Below are positions 35,436-45,951 of a stretch of 64,000 nucleotides of DNA, in pieces. Position numbers and translations under genes: made by a program. Numbering within the stretch: position 1 is the first letter of the stretch; the number at the start of each line of letters is the position of its first letter. Under the pieces are notes generated by a model. It was not told the origin of the DNA and ran no database searches. It saw nothing but the letters and a program-made list of their open reading frames with translations. This DNA comes from Triangularia verruculosa (taxonomy: Eukaryota; Ascomycota; Sordariomycetes; Sordariales; Podosporaceae). The stretch is taken from assembly GCA_033296885.1 (NCBI GenBank), contig MU863896.1:62001-126000 (forward strand), given 5' to 3'.

Positions 35436-37418
35436 TCACCTCACCCTCCCATAAACCTCCCCCATCTCCCCTTCCTCCCCCTCCACCCCAGCCGCCTCCC
35501 TCGCCCTCCTCACATCCCCCAACCCCAACCTCAACTCCCTAGCATAAACCCCAAACCCCCCCAACAACCCCCTCAAACTCCACCTCAGCGCCTCCAAAAC
35601 CTCCTCCACCTCCTCACAATCCCTCCTCCCCTCCGTATCCGTCCAGCTCACCTCCACCCCCCCCTTCAACTCCTCAATCTTCCTCACCAACCCCGTCAGC
35701 ACCCTAACCAACTCCGCCACATCCCTCTGCACATTCCCATACTTATCCTCCTGCAAACTGCTCACCGCCAACCCACTAAGCGCAAAAGCAGCATTCGCAT
35801 ACAAGCTCGCCTCCCCATACGGGCCCCCCAGCACAATCCCAGCCATCTTCCTGCGGTACGTCCGTCTAAACGGCCACCCCAACGGCGACTCAAGAAACTT
35901 CGTGGCAAAATCCTTGGCCAATCCCTCCGTGTCTTCTCTGCCCGTGGCCTGTTTCTGAGCCTTGATCAGCTCGTCCTTGGCGCGTTCTGCGAACCTCCTC
36001 GCCGCTGGTGACAACTGGGATGGCTGCCCCGGATCCGTGACGACTTTGCTGACCGTTCTCTCAACCGCCTCGCGGAAGCCTCTTCGCTGGGGACTAGCCT
36101 CGAAGACGTCCTCCTCCTTGGGGACCGTCTGGGTGAGCCGTTTCTTTTCCGTGACCTTGCTGTTGTCATACACCAACTCCGGGGGAGGAGGGGCGGGTTT
36201 GCCGTATTTGTTGTAGTTATCGATCCTCTCTTCGATTTGCTTGAGGGTATCAATACAAATCTTGTAGACCTGAGACCACATTGGTCCGTTCTTGCGGTCG
36301 ATGTCCTCGTAGATAGCCTTGCGCCTGTCTTGGAAGTCACGGGCGATGTAGGCTAGCTCCCACATGGCGAAGCACTGAATGGACAACTTCTTGGCCTTCA
36401 ACCCGTTAAGAAGACTGCCATTTGGATCCTTGGACTCCGAAGTAAGGGGCTTGTTGTTTTTGAGAGGGTTTTTGACCATAAACAGCGAGAACGCCTGGTT
36501 GCCGAGCGTCCATACAAACGTGAGCAAAACGCTAGTCCACAAGCACCGCAAGATAATCGGAAGAGAAAATGGAAGCGTGTGGGGCGTCATGTTTGTTCTT
36601 GGGAGGTTGTAGACTGGCCGGAAGAGCGACATGGTGAATCTCCAGACAAACCCCCGCAGGAACAGCGCGTACGCGACCATGCTGAACGTGGTGGACGTCA
36701 GAGCCTGGGTCAAAGTCTCCACGACAATCTCGGGGAGCTGTTGGGCTAGCCTTTGGAGCTGAGTGTTGGAGTCCTTGTCGTCGTCATTACCGTCCGCGCT
36801 CTGGGGCTTCGCGATGCCGTATTTCAACCGGTCGACATCCTGAAATAAGTGTTTGGCACCGTACCAAACCCCCACCAAAACGCAGTGTGTCGTCAGAAAG
36901 ACGGTCTTCTCATTCAATCTCGCGCGGTCGGCGTGGTAGTAGGAGATGTATTCCAGCCCTGCGTCCTCAGACATACACCAAAGGTAGACCTGACTAAAGC
37001 CCCATGCTGAAATCGCATACGTGAGAATCGTCTCGAGCGTGTTGAAGGACCGCAAGCTGTCGAGGAACGTGGCCAGGGGAGAGCTTGTCGTGCGTGCACC
37101 AGGGTGGTGTTGAGCAATTCGGAGGACGATGATGAGGACACCGCAGACGAAGAAGCAGAATGTTCGGAAACCAGCTGGACCGATTGGGAACCAGGCCCAG
37201 AGAACTGTTTGTTTGTCTTCCGTCAGTTGTTTTCTCTTTTTGCGATACTCGTGGTAAAGACCAAACTAACATGATTCCCAGCTCGACAAAATCAGCGCCT
37301 CCAAGTAGGCAATCACCAAGATCACCAGCCCGCTCGTCGCAAACCTACGCTGCAGCGCGGGCTGGAGGAAGTCCTTGTACGGCAGCACCCTCACTTTCGC
37401 AGCCGTGGCACCCGCCAT
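35436..37418 (-). CDS. NDC1: Nucleoporin NDC1
   Basis: Exons 37418–37271 and 37204–35436 with a 66-nt intron give about 638 aa. The splice joins LEALILSSWES to FLWAWFPIGPAGF. The N-terminal third holds several transmembrane helices (for example SGLVILVIAYLEALIL, TFCFFVCGVLIIVL and further ones to about residue 280), as in NDC1. The cytosolic half contains the conserved segment KKLSIQCFAMWELAYIARDF. NDC1 anchors the nuclear pore complex and the spindle pole body in the nuclear envelope. I chose the start at MAGATAAKVRVLPYKDFLQP because it matches the family N-terminus. An upstream in-frame ATG at 37502 gives a less plausible leader. The gene is divergent from the PEP12 gene with 516 bp between starts. 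Confidence 0.87.
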
Positions 37419-37934
37419 CTTGGAGGTCGCAATCAGATCTCCAAGATATCTTGTTGGCGGTGGGTTGGTGCCAAAATGATTCCGTCTTGTTTGCTGTGTC
37501 AAAAGTCGAAGATGTTGGGTATCAATGTTCTGTTTCTATTTTGTTGTATGCTTCTTACGGGGGGGTCTTTGTAAATAAAAAATACCAAGCCTTTCCCGCT
37601 GGAGCTTGCACACTCACTCCACACGCAGCCAGCACAGCGCACTGTCCACTGGAGAACTCCAAGTCGCGTCCAGCCTGCCCCCACTTTAATTGGTACAAAA
37701 CCATCTTCTAATTGGTCACACTCCCCAATTACGTCGTTTGACAAGGGACCCGATCCGCTGGCCGGTGCGCCAGTTACAGGCAACTGCGAACCGCCAACCT
37801 CCATCTTGAATCTCAGTTCATTGCTAAGACGGCTTGCGCAATCACTTTGATACCCCCTCACCGTTGACCACCGTCGCTCCTTTTGTTTTTTTTTACTCTC
37901 TGTCTTCAACAGCCACAGTTCATAATCCCCAAAA
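37419..37934. promoter_or_regulatory. Bidirectional promoter region of NDC1 and the PEP12 gene
   Basis: Short shared upstream region. It contains CCAATT-type and TTAATTGG strings and the CAAGGGACCCGATC element at 37742–37755. I see no open frame of note. Confidence 0.45.
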
Positions 37935-38857
37935 ATGTCATTCGACCGCCTCTCCGCCGCCGAGCAAGGCCGGGCCGGCCGCAACAACAACAGCAACCCC
38001 CCCGCTCGCTCCTCCATCGCCGGCGGGTCCTACACCGACGACCCCGACTTCACCCGCCTCTACCAGGACCTCACCAACAAGCTCTTCAAGCTCAACGGCA
38101 ACAACCAGCGCCTCTCCGGGGAAATCTCCCACCTCGGCACCCGCCGGGACACCCCCCGAGTCCGCGAGCGAGTCCACGAACTGATTGAAGAATCCCGGGA
38201 TCTGTTCAAGTCCGTCGGCGAAGGCGTAAAGAAGATCCAGACCTGGGAAGACGTCACCGTATGTTCCCCCCCCTTTCTATCCCCCCCCCCCCCCCATCTT
38301 TAAATCCTAACAAGAGTTTACAGCCAACCCAAAAATACCACCAACAAAAACTCTCCCGCGACTTCACCACCTCCCTAACCGAATTCCAATCCCTCCAGCG
38401 CACCGCCCTCGAAAAGCAAAAAGCCTCCGTCTCCACCATCAAATCCCACCTTCCTGTCACTCCCTCAGAACCCCAACCCCTCTCCAGCTCTCCTGGCAGT
38501 CAACAACAACTCTTGCTGCAAGAACAAGAACTCACCCGCCTGGCCCCCCAAGACGAAGTCGACTTCCAAGAAGCCCTCATCTTGGAGAGAGAAGAAGAAA
38601 TCAGAAACATCGAGCAGGGCGTCGGCGATTTAAACGTCTTGTTTCAGCAGGTGGCGCAGATTGTGAATGAGCAGGGCGAGACGCTGGACACGATAGTGAA
38701 TAATGTGGAGAACGTGCGGGATGACACCCGGGGCGCGGATCGGGAGTTGAGGTCGGCGGCGAGGTACCAGAAGAATGCGAGGAGTAAGGCGTGCTGTTTG
38801 TTGCTGATTCTGGTGGTGATTTTGACGGTGGTGTTGCTGGCTGTGTTTTTGGGTTAG
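37935..38857 (+). CDS. PEP12: Endosomal Qa-SNARE of the PEP12/syntaxin-7 type
   Basis: Exons 37935–38258 and 38324–38857, with a 65-nt intron that contains a 15-base C tract, give about 285 aa. The N-terminal half carries the syntaxin helical bundle (residues about 30–130). The t-SNARE motif lies at about 190–245 with a central Gln near 216 in NVLFQQVAQIVNEQG. It is followed by a basic linker and a C-terminal membrane anchor at about 266–284 with a CC pair that may be palmitoylated. This layout fits the Pep12 group, which mediates fusion at the late endosome/prevacuole. Assignment to Pep12 rather than Vam3 or Tlg2 is based on length and SNARE motif and is likely, not certain. Confidence 0.82.
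38281..38295 (+). repeat. Poly-C tract in the PEP12 intron
   Basis: Fifteen consecutive C residues after a shorter C run at the donor side of the intron. Confidence 0.9.
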
Positions 38858-39188
38858 AAAGATGGGATATTAGATGGAAGGAAAGGTGGTTGTGTGTTGG
38901 GAGTGGGAGGGATGCGATGGAAGCAGCCGGTGAAAAAGGCTGGGATGGGATACAAGCACTGATTGGGTTAGTTGGAGTTATGAGATGGATGAAGCCATGG
39001 TTTTTTTTTGTTAATGGTCATGGGATGGAAGGGAAATTCTTGTTTATACAGATTTGTTTTTTCGGGCGCTCGGAGTTTTATTTTTCATTTCAGCTGTGCG
39101 AGTATATCCTCAGCTCTCGCTTTTCTTTCTCTATATGTACAGTGCAGAAATTCAACAGACATATCACATCTATCTAGCTACACATCTT
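38858..39188. other. Convergent 3' flanks of PEP12 and COX18 genes
   Basis: About 0.33 kb, T-rich, with no gene visible. Confidence 0.6.
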
Positions 39189-40631
39189 TCATCGGTTTGC
39201 CGTCTTTTTCTTGCCCCCTTGGGCAGCAAATCTCGAGGTTGGCTTTGCTGGGCTGGAAGCTGGTGTTGTCGCGGTAGATTTGGCCGTTGATGCCGGTCGT
39301 TTTGTCTGTACTGCCGCCGCAGGCCTGGCTGCCGCTGCTGGGGGTTCAGCCGCCACAACAGGTTCCTTCCGCTCCTGCGGCGGCATGGGATAAATCATGT
39401 GAGACTCCATCCTCGTGCGCAGGGGCTCCCACCGGTGCAGAGGCCGCCACAAATTCACAATCTTGGCCAGGATCGGAGCGACCAAGGTTGTGGTGATCCA
39501 GTAGAGGTGCATCGCCGCGGGCAAGCCCATCGTCAGCGGCCCGACAGCGACAGAAAATAAAAGGTTCAGCCTCGTTCCGGTGAGCATCAGCCGGCGTTTG
39601 AACTGGACTCCTTGCGGGAGGCGGTTTTTGTCTTCGTCGAGTGGGATCGTGCCCAATAGCTTGCCCCATTGGTTCCTGTCCTTGGGCATGGCGTTGGCTA
39701 CCAGGACGGCGGAGAGAGTTAATGGGAGGATGTGATAGGGGTCGGAAAGGGCGAGGTCGGGGATCCAGAAGATGCCTTCCATGGCTGGTGAGGCGGTGGA
39801 GATGGCGGTTGAGACGGTGTCTACCTGTCCAGCGGCCTCGGTTAGGACTGGGTTGTCTAGCGGTGGTGTGCGTTTGATGGCTGAGTTGGCTAGTTCGACG
39901 GGGTCGACCTCTCCTGTTAGGTTTTTTTCCCGGAACCAGTTTAGGATGATCCCTAAAAGACCGCCGGTGGAGGTGCTTTCTCTTCTGAGAGCTTCGATGC
40001 CTAGGAGCCATAAGGGGAAACTTGATAATTGTGCGGTAAAGACGCGCCAGGTTTGCAGTTTCCACCGCTTTTCGAACCGCTGGTGGGATTTGGCGGTGAG
40101 TTCGGGGATCATTTTGAGGTTTTCTGGTAGTTTGTTGTTTTTCTCACGGTCTTGTTGTGAGACGTTGTGGATTCTGAAGGCGTGGGATAGGGGTTGCAGC
40201 TTGGCTCTTCTTTGGGCGATGTCGTGGATGTAGAGGCGTGCGGGGAGGCGGACGAGGAGGTTGAGGGAGATGGCGAAGAGGGGGATGGTGAGGTACCATG
40301 GTATGCCGAGAGAAGAGTGTAGAAAGAGGAGGTAGTCGTGGGTGAGGTTGATGGCGGAGTCGAAGTAGCTGACGACGGAGAAGGATCTTTTGCTGGGTTG
40401 GGAGGTGAGGTTGAGTTTGTGTTGTGAGAGTTTGGTTCTTGGTCTGAGAGGTGTGGATGAGACGGGTGAGGTGAAGGATGGGTGAGAGGGTCTGTTGTGA
40501 GCGAGGCTGAAGGTGCGGATGGCTGCTGGTATTGTCCTCGCTCTTGCTGCTGTGAATGATGGAGAGGTGGACAGAGCCCCTGGGCCCCGGACAGCCCGTA
40601 GTTGGGCAATTGCTCTCATGGCGTGGGCCAT
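39189..40631 (-). CDS. COX18: Mitochondrial inner-membrane insertase COX18/OXA2
   Basis: Single exon of about 480 aa from the ATG at 40631 (MAHAMRAIAQLRAVRG). An in-frame ATG 36 codons upstream (40739) is possible, but its leader lacks presequence character. The N-terminal 120 residues are rich in Arg, Ser and Ala, as expected of a mitochondrial presequence. The YidC/Oxa1/Alb3-type membrane domain follows: GIPWYLTIPLFAISLNLLVRLP, a conserved W/F-rich second segment (FTAQLSSFPLWLLGIEALRR), a third after DPYHILPLTLSAVLVANAM, and a fourth (LLFSVAVGPLTMGLPAAMHL). The C-terminus is Ala/Pro/Lys-rich and soluble. The family inserts Cox2 C-terminal domains into the inner membrane. A member of the OXA1 paralogue itself is less likely because the Oxa1 ribosome-binding tail is absent. 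Confidence 0.82.
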   Translation of the reverse strand: MAHAMRAIAQLRAVRGPGALSTSPSFTAARARTIPAAIRTFSLAHNRPSHPSFTSPVSSTPLRPRTKLSQHKLNLTSQPSKRSFSVVSYFDSAINLTHDYLLFLHSSLGIPWYLTIPLFAISLNLLVRLPARLYIHDIAQRRAKLQPLSHAFRIHNVSQQDREKNNKLPENLKMIPELTAKSHQRFEKRWKLQTWRVFTAQLSSFPLWLLGIEALRRESTSTGGLLGIILNWFREKNLTGEVDPVELANSAIKRTPPLDNPVLTEAAGQVDTVSTAISTASPAMEGIFWIPDLALSDPYHILPLTLSAVLVANAMPKDRNQWGKLLGTIPLDEDKNRLPQGVQFKRRLMLTGTRLNLLFSVAVGPLTMGLPAAMHLYWITTTLVAPILAKIVNLWRPLHRWEPLRTRMESHMIYPMPPQERKEPVVAAEPPAAAARPAAAVQTKRPASTAKSTATTPASSPAKPTSRFAAQGGKKKTANR

Positions 40632-41316
40632 GGTGAGCGTGGGGTATACGGGGGGTGTCTGTGTAAGTGGGAAGGGTGAGTTCTCAGATATGGAATTGAC
40701 TTTGAAGGTCCCGAGTGAGACCCGACCGTTTCTTGGCATCGCCCGCTAGAAGGGGCAAGGAGAGCCCTGTAAGCCACACTAAATCTGGCCCGTGCTCTGA
40801 TAGCTGCACGGGAACGTGGGGCGTGACAGGGAAGCTGCATCATACGTCAAGCACCATCCATGTGTTCATCCATGCTCTGACCAGCTTGCAGCTTCGAGTC
40901 TTCGTCTTCTACTTCTTCAACACTCTGTTGCTCTTCTTATCTAGTATCCTACTTACTTGGACTGAACTACCAACCCCCTAAAGTACTTCTTATCGACCAG
41001 TTCCAACAACTATACCTCCCGTCATTTTGATTTCCCAACTCATCCAACAACTGGCTCGCCTGTTGTTGACATCCCCCCCCCCCCCCCACACACGCTCCCA
41101 AGTTCACCCCCTTGACCGTTGAAAGCATAGCGCGCTCCAAAGTCAGAGCTTCCCTCCCGACCCTCCCTCCTCCTCCCGGTCGCCGTGCCGCTTCCGCCTC
41201 CGAGACAGCCGGGCCTCTGCGCCCTTCCCACGGTGTATTCACCGCAACCGACGACCACCACAACGAGCCCGTTACCCGCCGCCAGCACATGAAAGAGAAA
41301 GCCAGAGTCCTCCGGG
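40632..41316. promoter_or_regulatory. Upstream region shared by COX18 and ALG11
   Basis: Divergent 0.7 kb spacer, holding both promoters. A 15-base C tract is at 41073–41087, followed by CA units. The last 200 bases are C-rich leader of ALG11. Confidence 0.5.
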
Positions 41317-43139
41317 ATGCCGTCCGCTATCTTTTCTCTCGTCGTGATTCCCGCGCTATGTCTCATTCCCATCCTCGCCCTCGCGGGACCGATGTTGTTC
41401 CGCGCCGTCGGAGCTTTGCTGGGGTTCTACCTTCGCAGGAAGACGGATGGTCGGTTGTCACATATCCTCGAGCTCACTGAGCAGGACGAGAAGAAGTGGC
41501 GAGAGGGTCGGAGGAGTAGTGGCAGTAGCACTGGGAAGGATGACGAGTGGGAAAAGGTGGACACATACGCTGTTGGGACGTCTGGGAATGGGGATAAGGG
41601 TGAGGCGGACTGGGACGGTATCGTGGGATTCTTTCACCCTTTTTGGTGAGTTTCTACCTGTGGATGCTGGAGGGGGCACATGGCTAACGAGACATAAGTA
41701 ATGCTGGAGGAGGTGGAGAGAGAGTTCTTTGGGCCGCCATCCGCGCAACTCAACAGCGTTGGCCAAAAGCAAAGTGTGTAGTTTATACTGGGGACCATGA
41801 TGTGAACAAGGACGCCATTCTCTTTAGAGTCAAGGTGCGTTGTCTTGAAGTCTACCGTACACCACGAATGATGCTAACTCTGGCCTAATAGAACCGCTTC
41901 AACATTCATCTTCACCCTCCAACGGTCAACTTTCTCTACCTCACCACCCGCCATTGGGTTTTAGCCTCGACATGGCCACGCTTCACCCTCGCCGGCCAAT
42001 CTTTTGGTTCTCTCATCATGGCCTGGGACGCCTTCAGTCTTTTGGTCCCAGACATCTTCGTCGACACCATGGGCTACGCCTTTGCGCTTGGCCTCTCCAA
42101 GTTTCTGTTTCCTGAAATCCCCACGGCCGCATACGTACACTATCCCACCATCTCCACCGACATGCTCGAATCTCTCGACCCCACCTCTACCGTTGGCACT
42201 CAGGGTGTAAACGCTGGTCAAGGCACCGGTACTCGCGGCAAGGCCAAGAAGCTCTACTGGCAGTTATTCGCCAAGGTTTACTCGCACGTTGGCGCTTCCG
42301 CAGATGTGGTTATGACCAACTCTAGCTGGACTATGGGTCACATCCAGAAGCTATGGGGACCATTACGGAAAACATCGAGACCAATTGCTGTGGTGTACCC
42401 CCCAGTGGCAGTCAGTGAACTAGGGCAAGAAGTGGAAGTCTCGGCTGAAAGCGAGAAGAAGAGGGAAAAGGTGCTGCTATATATCGCGCAATTTCGCCCA
42501 GAAAAGAACCATCAGCTTATACTGCAGGCTTTTGCCGAGTTTGTCAAGAAGTCAAAGTCGCAAGCGGCAAAGGAGGCGAAGTTGGTACTGGTGGGAAGTG
42601 TGAGGGATGATTCCGACTCCAAGAGGGTGTATAAGCTGAGGCTGTTGGTCAATGAGCTGCACATCAAGGACAGGGTAGAGTTTCATTTGGATGCGAGCTG
42701 GCCGGAGATATTGGAGTGGTTGAGGAGGGCGAGCGTGGGGGTGAATGGGATGTGGAACGAGCACTTTGGGATCGGGGTGGTGGAGTACCAGGCTGCTGGG
42801 CTGGTGAGCGTGGTGCATGATAGTGGGGGGCCGAAGATGGATATTGTTGTCGAGGTTGAGGGGGGTTTTACTGGTGAGTTTTGTGTCATTCAACATTATA
42901 CTGGGACATCGTGCTGATGAATTTTGGGGACAGGTTTCCATGCTACGACTTCGAGTGAATTTGCGGAGGGGTTTGAGAAGGCGTTGAGTTTGGAGGATCC
43001 ATTGGAGGTGAGGTTAAGGGCGAGGGAGAGCGCGAAGAGGTTTACGGAGGAGGAGTTTGCGAGGAGGTGGGTGAGGGAGATGGAGCCGGTGGTGGGGTTG
43101 AGGGAGTTGAGGTTGACGATGGAGAAGAGGAGGGTTTGA
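41317..43139 (+). CDS. ALG11: ALG11 alpha-1,2-mannosyltransferase
   Basis: Four exons, 41317–41645, 41699–41834, 41892–42873 and 42934–43139, give about 550 aa, the usual length. The introns are 53, 57 and 60 nt. Junctions are fixed by family motifs: FHPFCNAGGGGERVLWAAI across intron 1, VKNRFNIHLHPPTV across intron 2 and GGFTGFHATTSSEFA across intron 3. An N-terminal membrane helix comes first. The GT4 glycosyltransferase half contains QFRPEKNHQLILQAF and the NEHFGIGVVEYQAAGL donor-binding motif. The enzyme adds the fourth and fifth mannoses to the dolichol-linked oligosaccharide on the cytosolic face of the ER, using GDP-mannose. The convergent neighbour, TRM2, ends 274 bp downstream. Confidence 0.93.
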
Positions 43140-43328
43140 TTGTTTTTTTTTTTTTGGTCGTGTTGTTAGATATAGAATACATGGATACCCTTTTTTTTTT
43201 TCCTGAGTAAGGCATTAATCGTGGTGGTTTGGGGGGATTGGGGTTGGGTGTTTTATGGCTGGGCTAGGGTGTTTGATAGCATTTTCGTATCAGGGTATAA
43301 TTTATTCACATTTCAAAATTGGTATTGA

Positions 43329-43331
<3 letters not shown>

Positions 43332-43361
<30 letters not shown>
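43332..43361. repeat. (TG)15 microsatellite
   Basis: About fifteen TG units lie between the converging ALG11 and TRM2 genes. Confidence 0.93.
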
Positions 43362-43362
<1 letters not shown>

Positions 43363-43413
43363 CAGCAAAAACAAAAACAACTTTTATTTATCACCATTTT
43401 TCCCTTTGAGTTA

Positions 43414-45312
43414 CTACTCCTCCACCCGGTTCAACACGGCAACTCCCTCGACGTGGGCCGTCTGAGGGAAGAAATCGAATCCCCTCAGGCTCTCAATCTC
43501 GTATCTAGTCTTTTTTTCCGTCCCATCCGTCTCCTCGGTGTTGTCAATCCCTTCGACCTCTCCCCTAACCAACACCCCGACGTCCCTGGCTTGAGTGTGC
43601 ACGTTGCAGGAGACGTACACGACCCTCCTCGGCCCAAACTTGAGCAGCTGTCTCAGAAAGGAACTATCGCAGCCTTTCCTAGGTGGGTCAAGAACGACGA
43701 CGGTTTCATCTGGGTTGTACCCGCTGACAGATTTAAACAGCTCAGGCGCATCGGCAGCGATGAATTTACACTGCGACTCGTCGAGGTTGTTTAATTTGGC
43801 GTTTTTGCGGGCGTAGTTGATGGAGCCCTCGGCGATGTCGATGCCGATTGAGCCGCCTGGGAAGAGGGAGGATTGGGTTATGGTGAAGAGCCCTGATCCG
43901 GAGTAGGCGTCGATGAGGTACTTGATCTGGGGAGAAGAAGAGGGAGAAGAAGGGGGGAGGATGTGCTCGCGGATGTACTGGGTGAATGGGGATAGGATCG
44001 AGTTGTTGTTTTGAAAAAAGGAGCCGGCGGGGTTGGTGAAGATGAAGTTGTCGATGTATTCGGTTGATGTGGCGTTGTTGTCGGTGATGTGGGATTTGTA
44101 ATCGGTGTACTCTTCGGTTGTGACGGTGATGGCGTTGGGGGGGAGGGAGGGAGGGGGGGAGGTGCCGATGGGAAGGCGGGTGGTGTTTTCGCGGAGGAGG
44201 ATCGTCGCGCCGTTGGAGTATTTGGAAAACTCAGCCTTCATGCGCTCGCGTTCGGATTTGAGGCCGGCGCGGACGGCGGGGGTGGCGATGGGGCAGTCTT
44301 CTATGTCCATTACCTTGCGGGAGGCTTTGGGGGTGAAACCGACTGGTGGGCATGACTCCAAGAACTTCTTGGGGCCGCGGCGGGGGTTGTTCCAGGGGCC
44401 GTCGAAGTGAGGGGTTAGTTTGGTGCGGTAGTTGTACTGCAGGGGGGAGCCGATGGTGTCGAGGATTTCGGGGACGAGTTCAGGGGGGAGTTGGGAGAAG
44501 TTTTGGTAGGCTTTTACTACGGTCTGGCGCTTGATCCGGAGTTGCTCGGGGTAATCGAGCATTTGGAACTGGCAGCCGGAGCATTTTGCGAAATATTGGC
44601 ATTGGATGCGGGAATCGTCGCGGAGGGGGGAGGGGTCGACGACGGAGATGAAGTCGGCGATGGTGTGGGTTTCTTCGTGGCGGTAGGCTTTGACCATGAC
44701 CATGTCGCCTGGGATGGCGAAGGGGACGACGTAGATGCGGTCGGAGCCCTTCATTTTGGCGAGACCGTCGCCGGTGGAGGATAGTGCGACTACTTCGACG
44801 AGGACTTCGCTTCCTTGCTCTGGGAGGACTTCCTCTTCCTCTGTGGCAGCGGCAGCCTCGCCTTCAGCGCCCTCCACGGCTTCATTCTTGCTCTTGGCCT
44901 GCAGGGCCTTGATATCCAGCAGGAGAACCTCCTCGTGTCCACCCTCCGCAGGGGGCTTCGCCTTCTTTCCCTTCTTTTTGAACTTGCCGCCACTTTTCCC
45001 ACCGCCGTGCCCATTCTGAAATGGTCTCTTTCCCGTCTGCGACTTCTGTTGCTTCTGTTGAAGCTTGTAGCTGTCGATCTGCTGGACTCCCTCACCACCG
45101 CCCCCAGTCCCGGTAGCCGCGGGCGCTGCTGAAGCCATTTTGATGTTGCTTGTGGTTGTAAACCAGAGTCTGGTCGAATGTGATTGGCTGCTGTAGCGCA
45201 GCGAGGCTGAAGTGAAAGAAAAGCTGCTGAGTGAAGGCCCCTTCGAGAAAACTCTGATTCCGCCGAGGCGCATGAGAATTTTTGGTGTCAATGTTTTTGG
45301 CGATGAATCCAA
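43414..45312 (-). CDS. TRM2: tRNA (uracil-5-)-methyltransferase TRM2
   Basis: Single exon of up to 632 aa. A TRAM-like domain lies at about 165–225. C238-x5-C244-x2-C247 and C340 match the iron–sulfur cysteine pattern of the RumA/RlmD group. The Rossmann methyltransferase domain has IDAYSGSGLFT at 467–477, LDPPRKG at 541–547 and the catalytic Cys 569 in YVSCNVHTQARD. The family makes m5U54 in tRNA. Three candidate starts exist: residue 1, residue 14 (MRLGGIRVFSKGP) and residue 59 (MASAAPAATG). Residues 14–58 have the Arg/Ser/Phe composition of a mitochondrial presequence, and M59 has a good context, so two localised forms may be made. The region 60–165 is basic and Gly-rich. Confidence 0.9.
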   Translation of the reverse strand: MDSSPKTLTPKILMRLGGIRVFSKGPSLSSFSFTSASLRYSSQSHSTRLWFTTTSNIKMASAAPAATGTGGGGEGVQQIDSYKLQQKQQKSQTGKRPFQNGHGGGKSGGKFKKKGKKAKPPAEGGHEEVLLLDIKALQAKSKNEAVEGAEGEAAAATEEEEVLPEQGSEVLVEVVALSSTGDGLAKMKGSDRIYVVPFAIPGDMVMVKAYRHEETHTIADFISVVDPSPLRDDSRIQCQYFAKCSGCQFQMLDYPEQLRIKRQTVVKAYQNFSQLPPELVPEILDTIGSPLQYNYRTKLTPHFDGPWNNPRRGPKKFLESCPPVGFTPKASRKVMDIEDCPIATPAVRAGLKSERERMKAEFSKYSNGATILLRENTTRLPIGTSPPPSLPPNAITVTTEEYTDYKSHITDNNATSTEYIDNFIFTNPAGSFFQNNNSILSPFTQYIREHILPPSSPSSSPQIKYLIDAYSGSGLFTITQSSLFPGGSIGIDIAEGSINYARKNAKLNNLDESQCKFIAADAPELFKSVSGYNPDETVVVLDPPRKGCDSSFLRQLLKFGPRRVVYVSCNVHTQARDVGVLVRGEVEGIDNTEETDGTEKKTRYEIESLRGFDFFPQTAHVEGVAVLNRVEE

Positions 45313-45951
45313 GCCCTACTCAAGATGTTTCTATCGGTTCGTCTGAATCGGCATGTACCTGCAGATGGTCAGGGTCGTGACGGTGGTGCGTGTAAGTTTT
45401 CTCGTAGAGTTTGAACATCAGTTTTGAGATGAGAAATGCAGAGTTTACCAGTGGTTGGAAGGGTCGGTGCACGGACCATTCCAGGTCTAGATGTCGCCTC
45501 TCGATTCAGGGGTCTGGCTGTCCAACAGCACCACTGACATGTTGGCTGAGTTACAGTCTGATTCGACCACGCGAGCAGAGCACGCACAGATGGGTAGCTA
45601 CATAGTGTTGAGTTGCAATCCCACCTGACGGAAGGAAAGAGGGCAGTTTTCGTGAAGAGAAGTAGCAGTGGCCTAGCTTGAGCCGACGCCTGCATTCAGA
45701 GGTTGTGCTGTTGTTCGTGACGTGGTAAGACAGTCCGGGGTGTCACTGTACCTGATTATGATCGTTTCTTCTGGCGATACAGATCTTGATAGAGCCAATA
45801 TACATTGTCTTCTTCTGAAAGTGAGGCCACAGTGAGAACCGCAGATAACATGCAGTACAGCAATGAATTTATTGGTATCCTAAAAAAGGGCTCCATTACA
45901 GCAGAACTCCAACCATGCTCCCACCATCAAGCACACACAAAACTACCCAAC
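45313..45951. promoter_or_regulatory. Upstream region of TRM2 and 3' flank of the WLM gene
   Basis: 0.64 kb spacer between two genes on the minus strand. I see no open frame with support. Confidence 0.5.
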
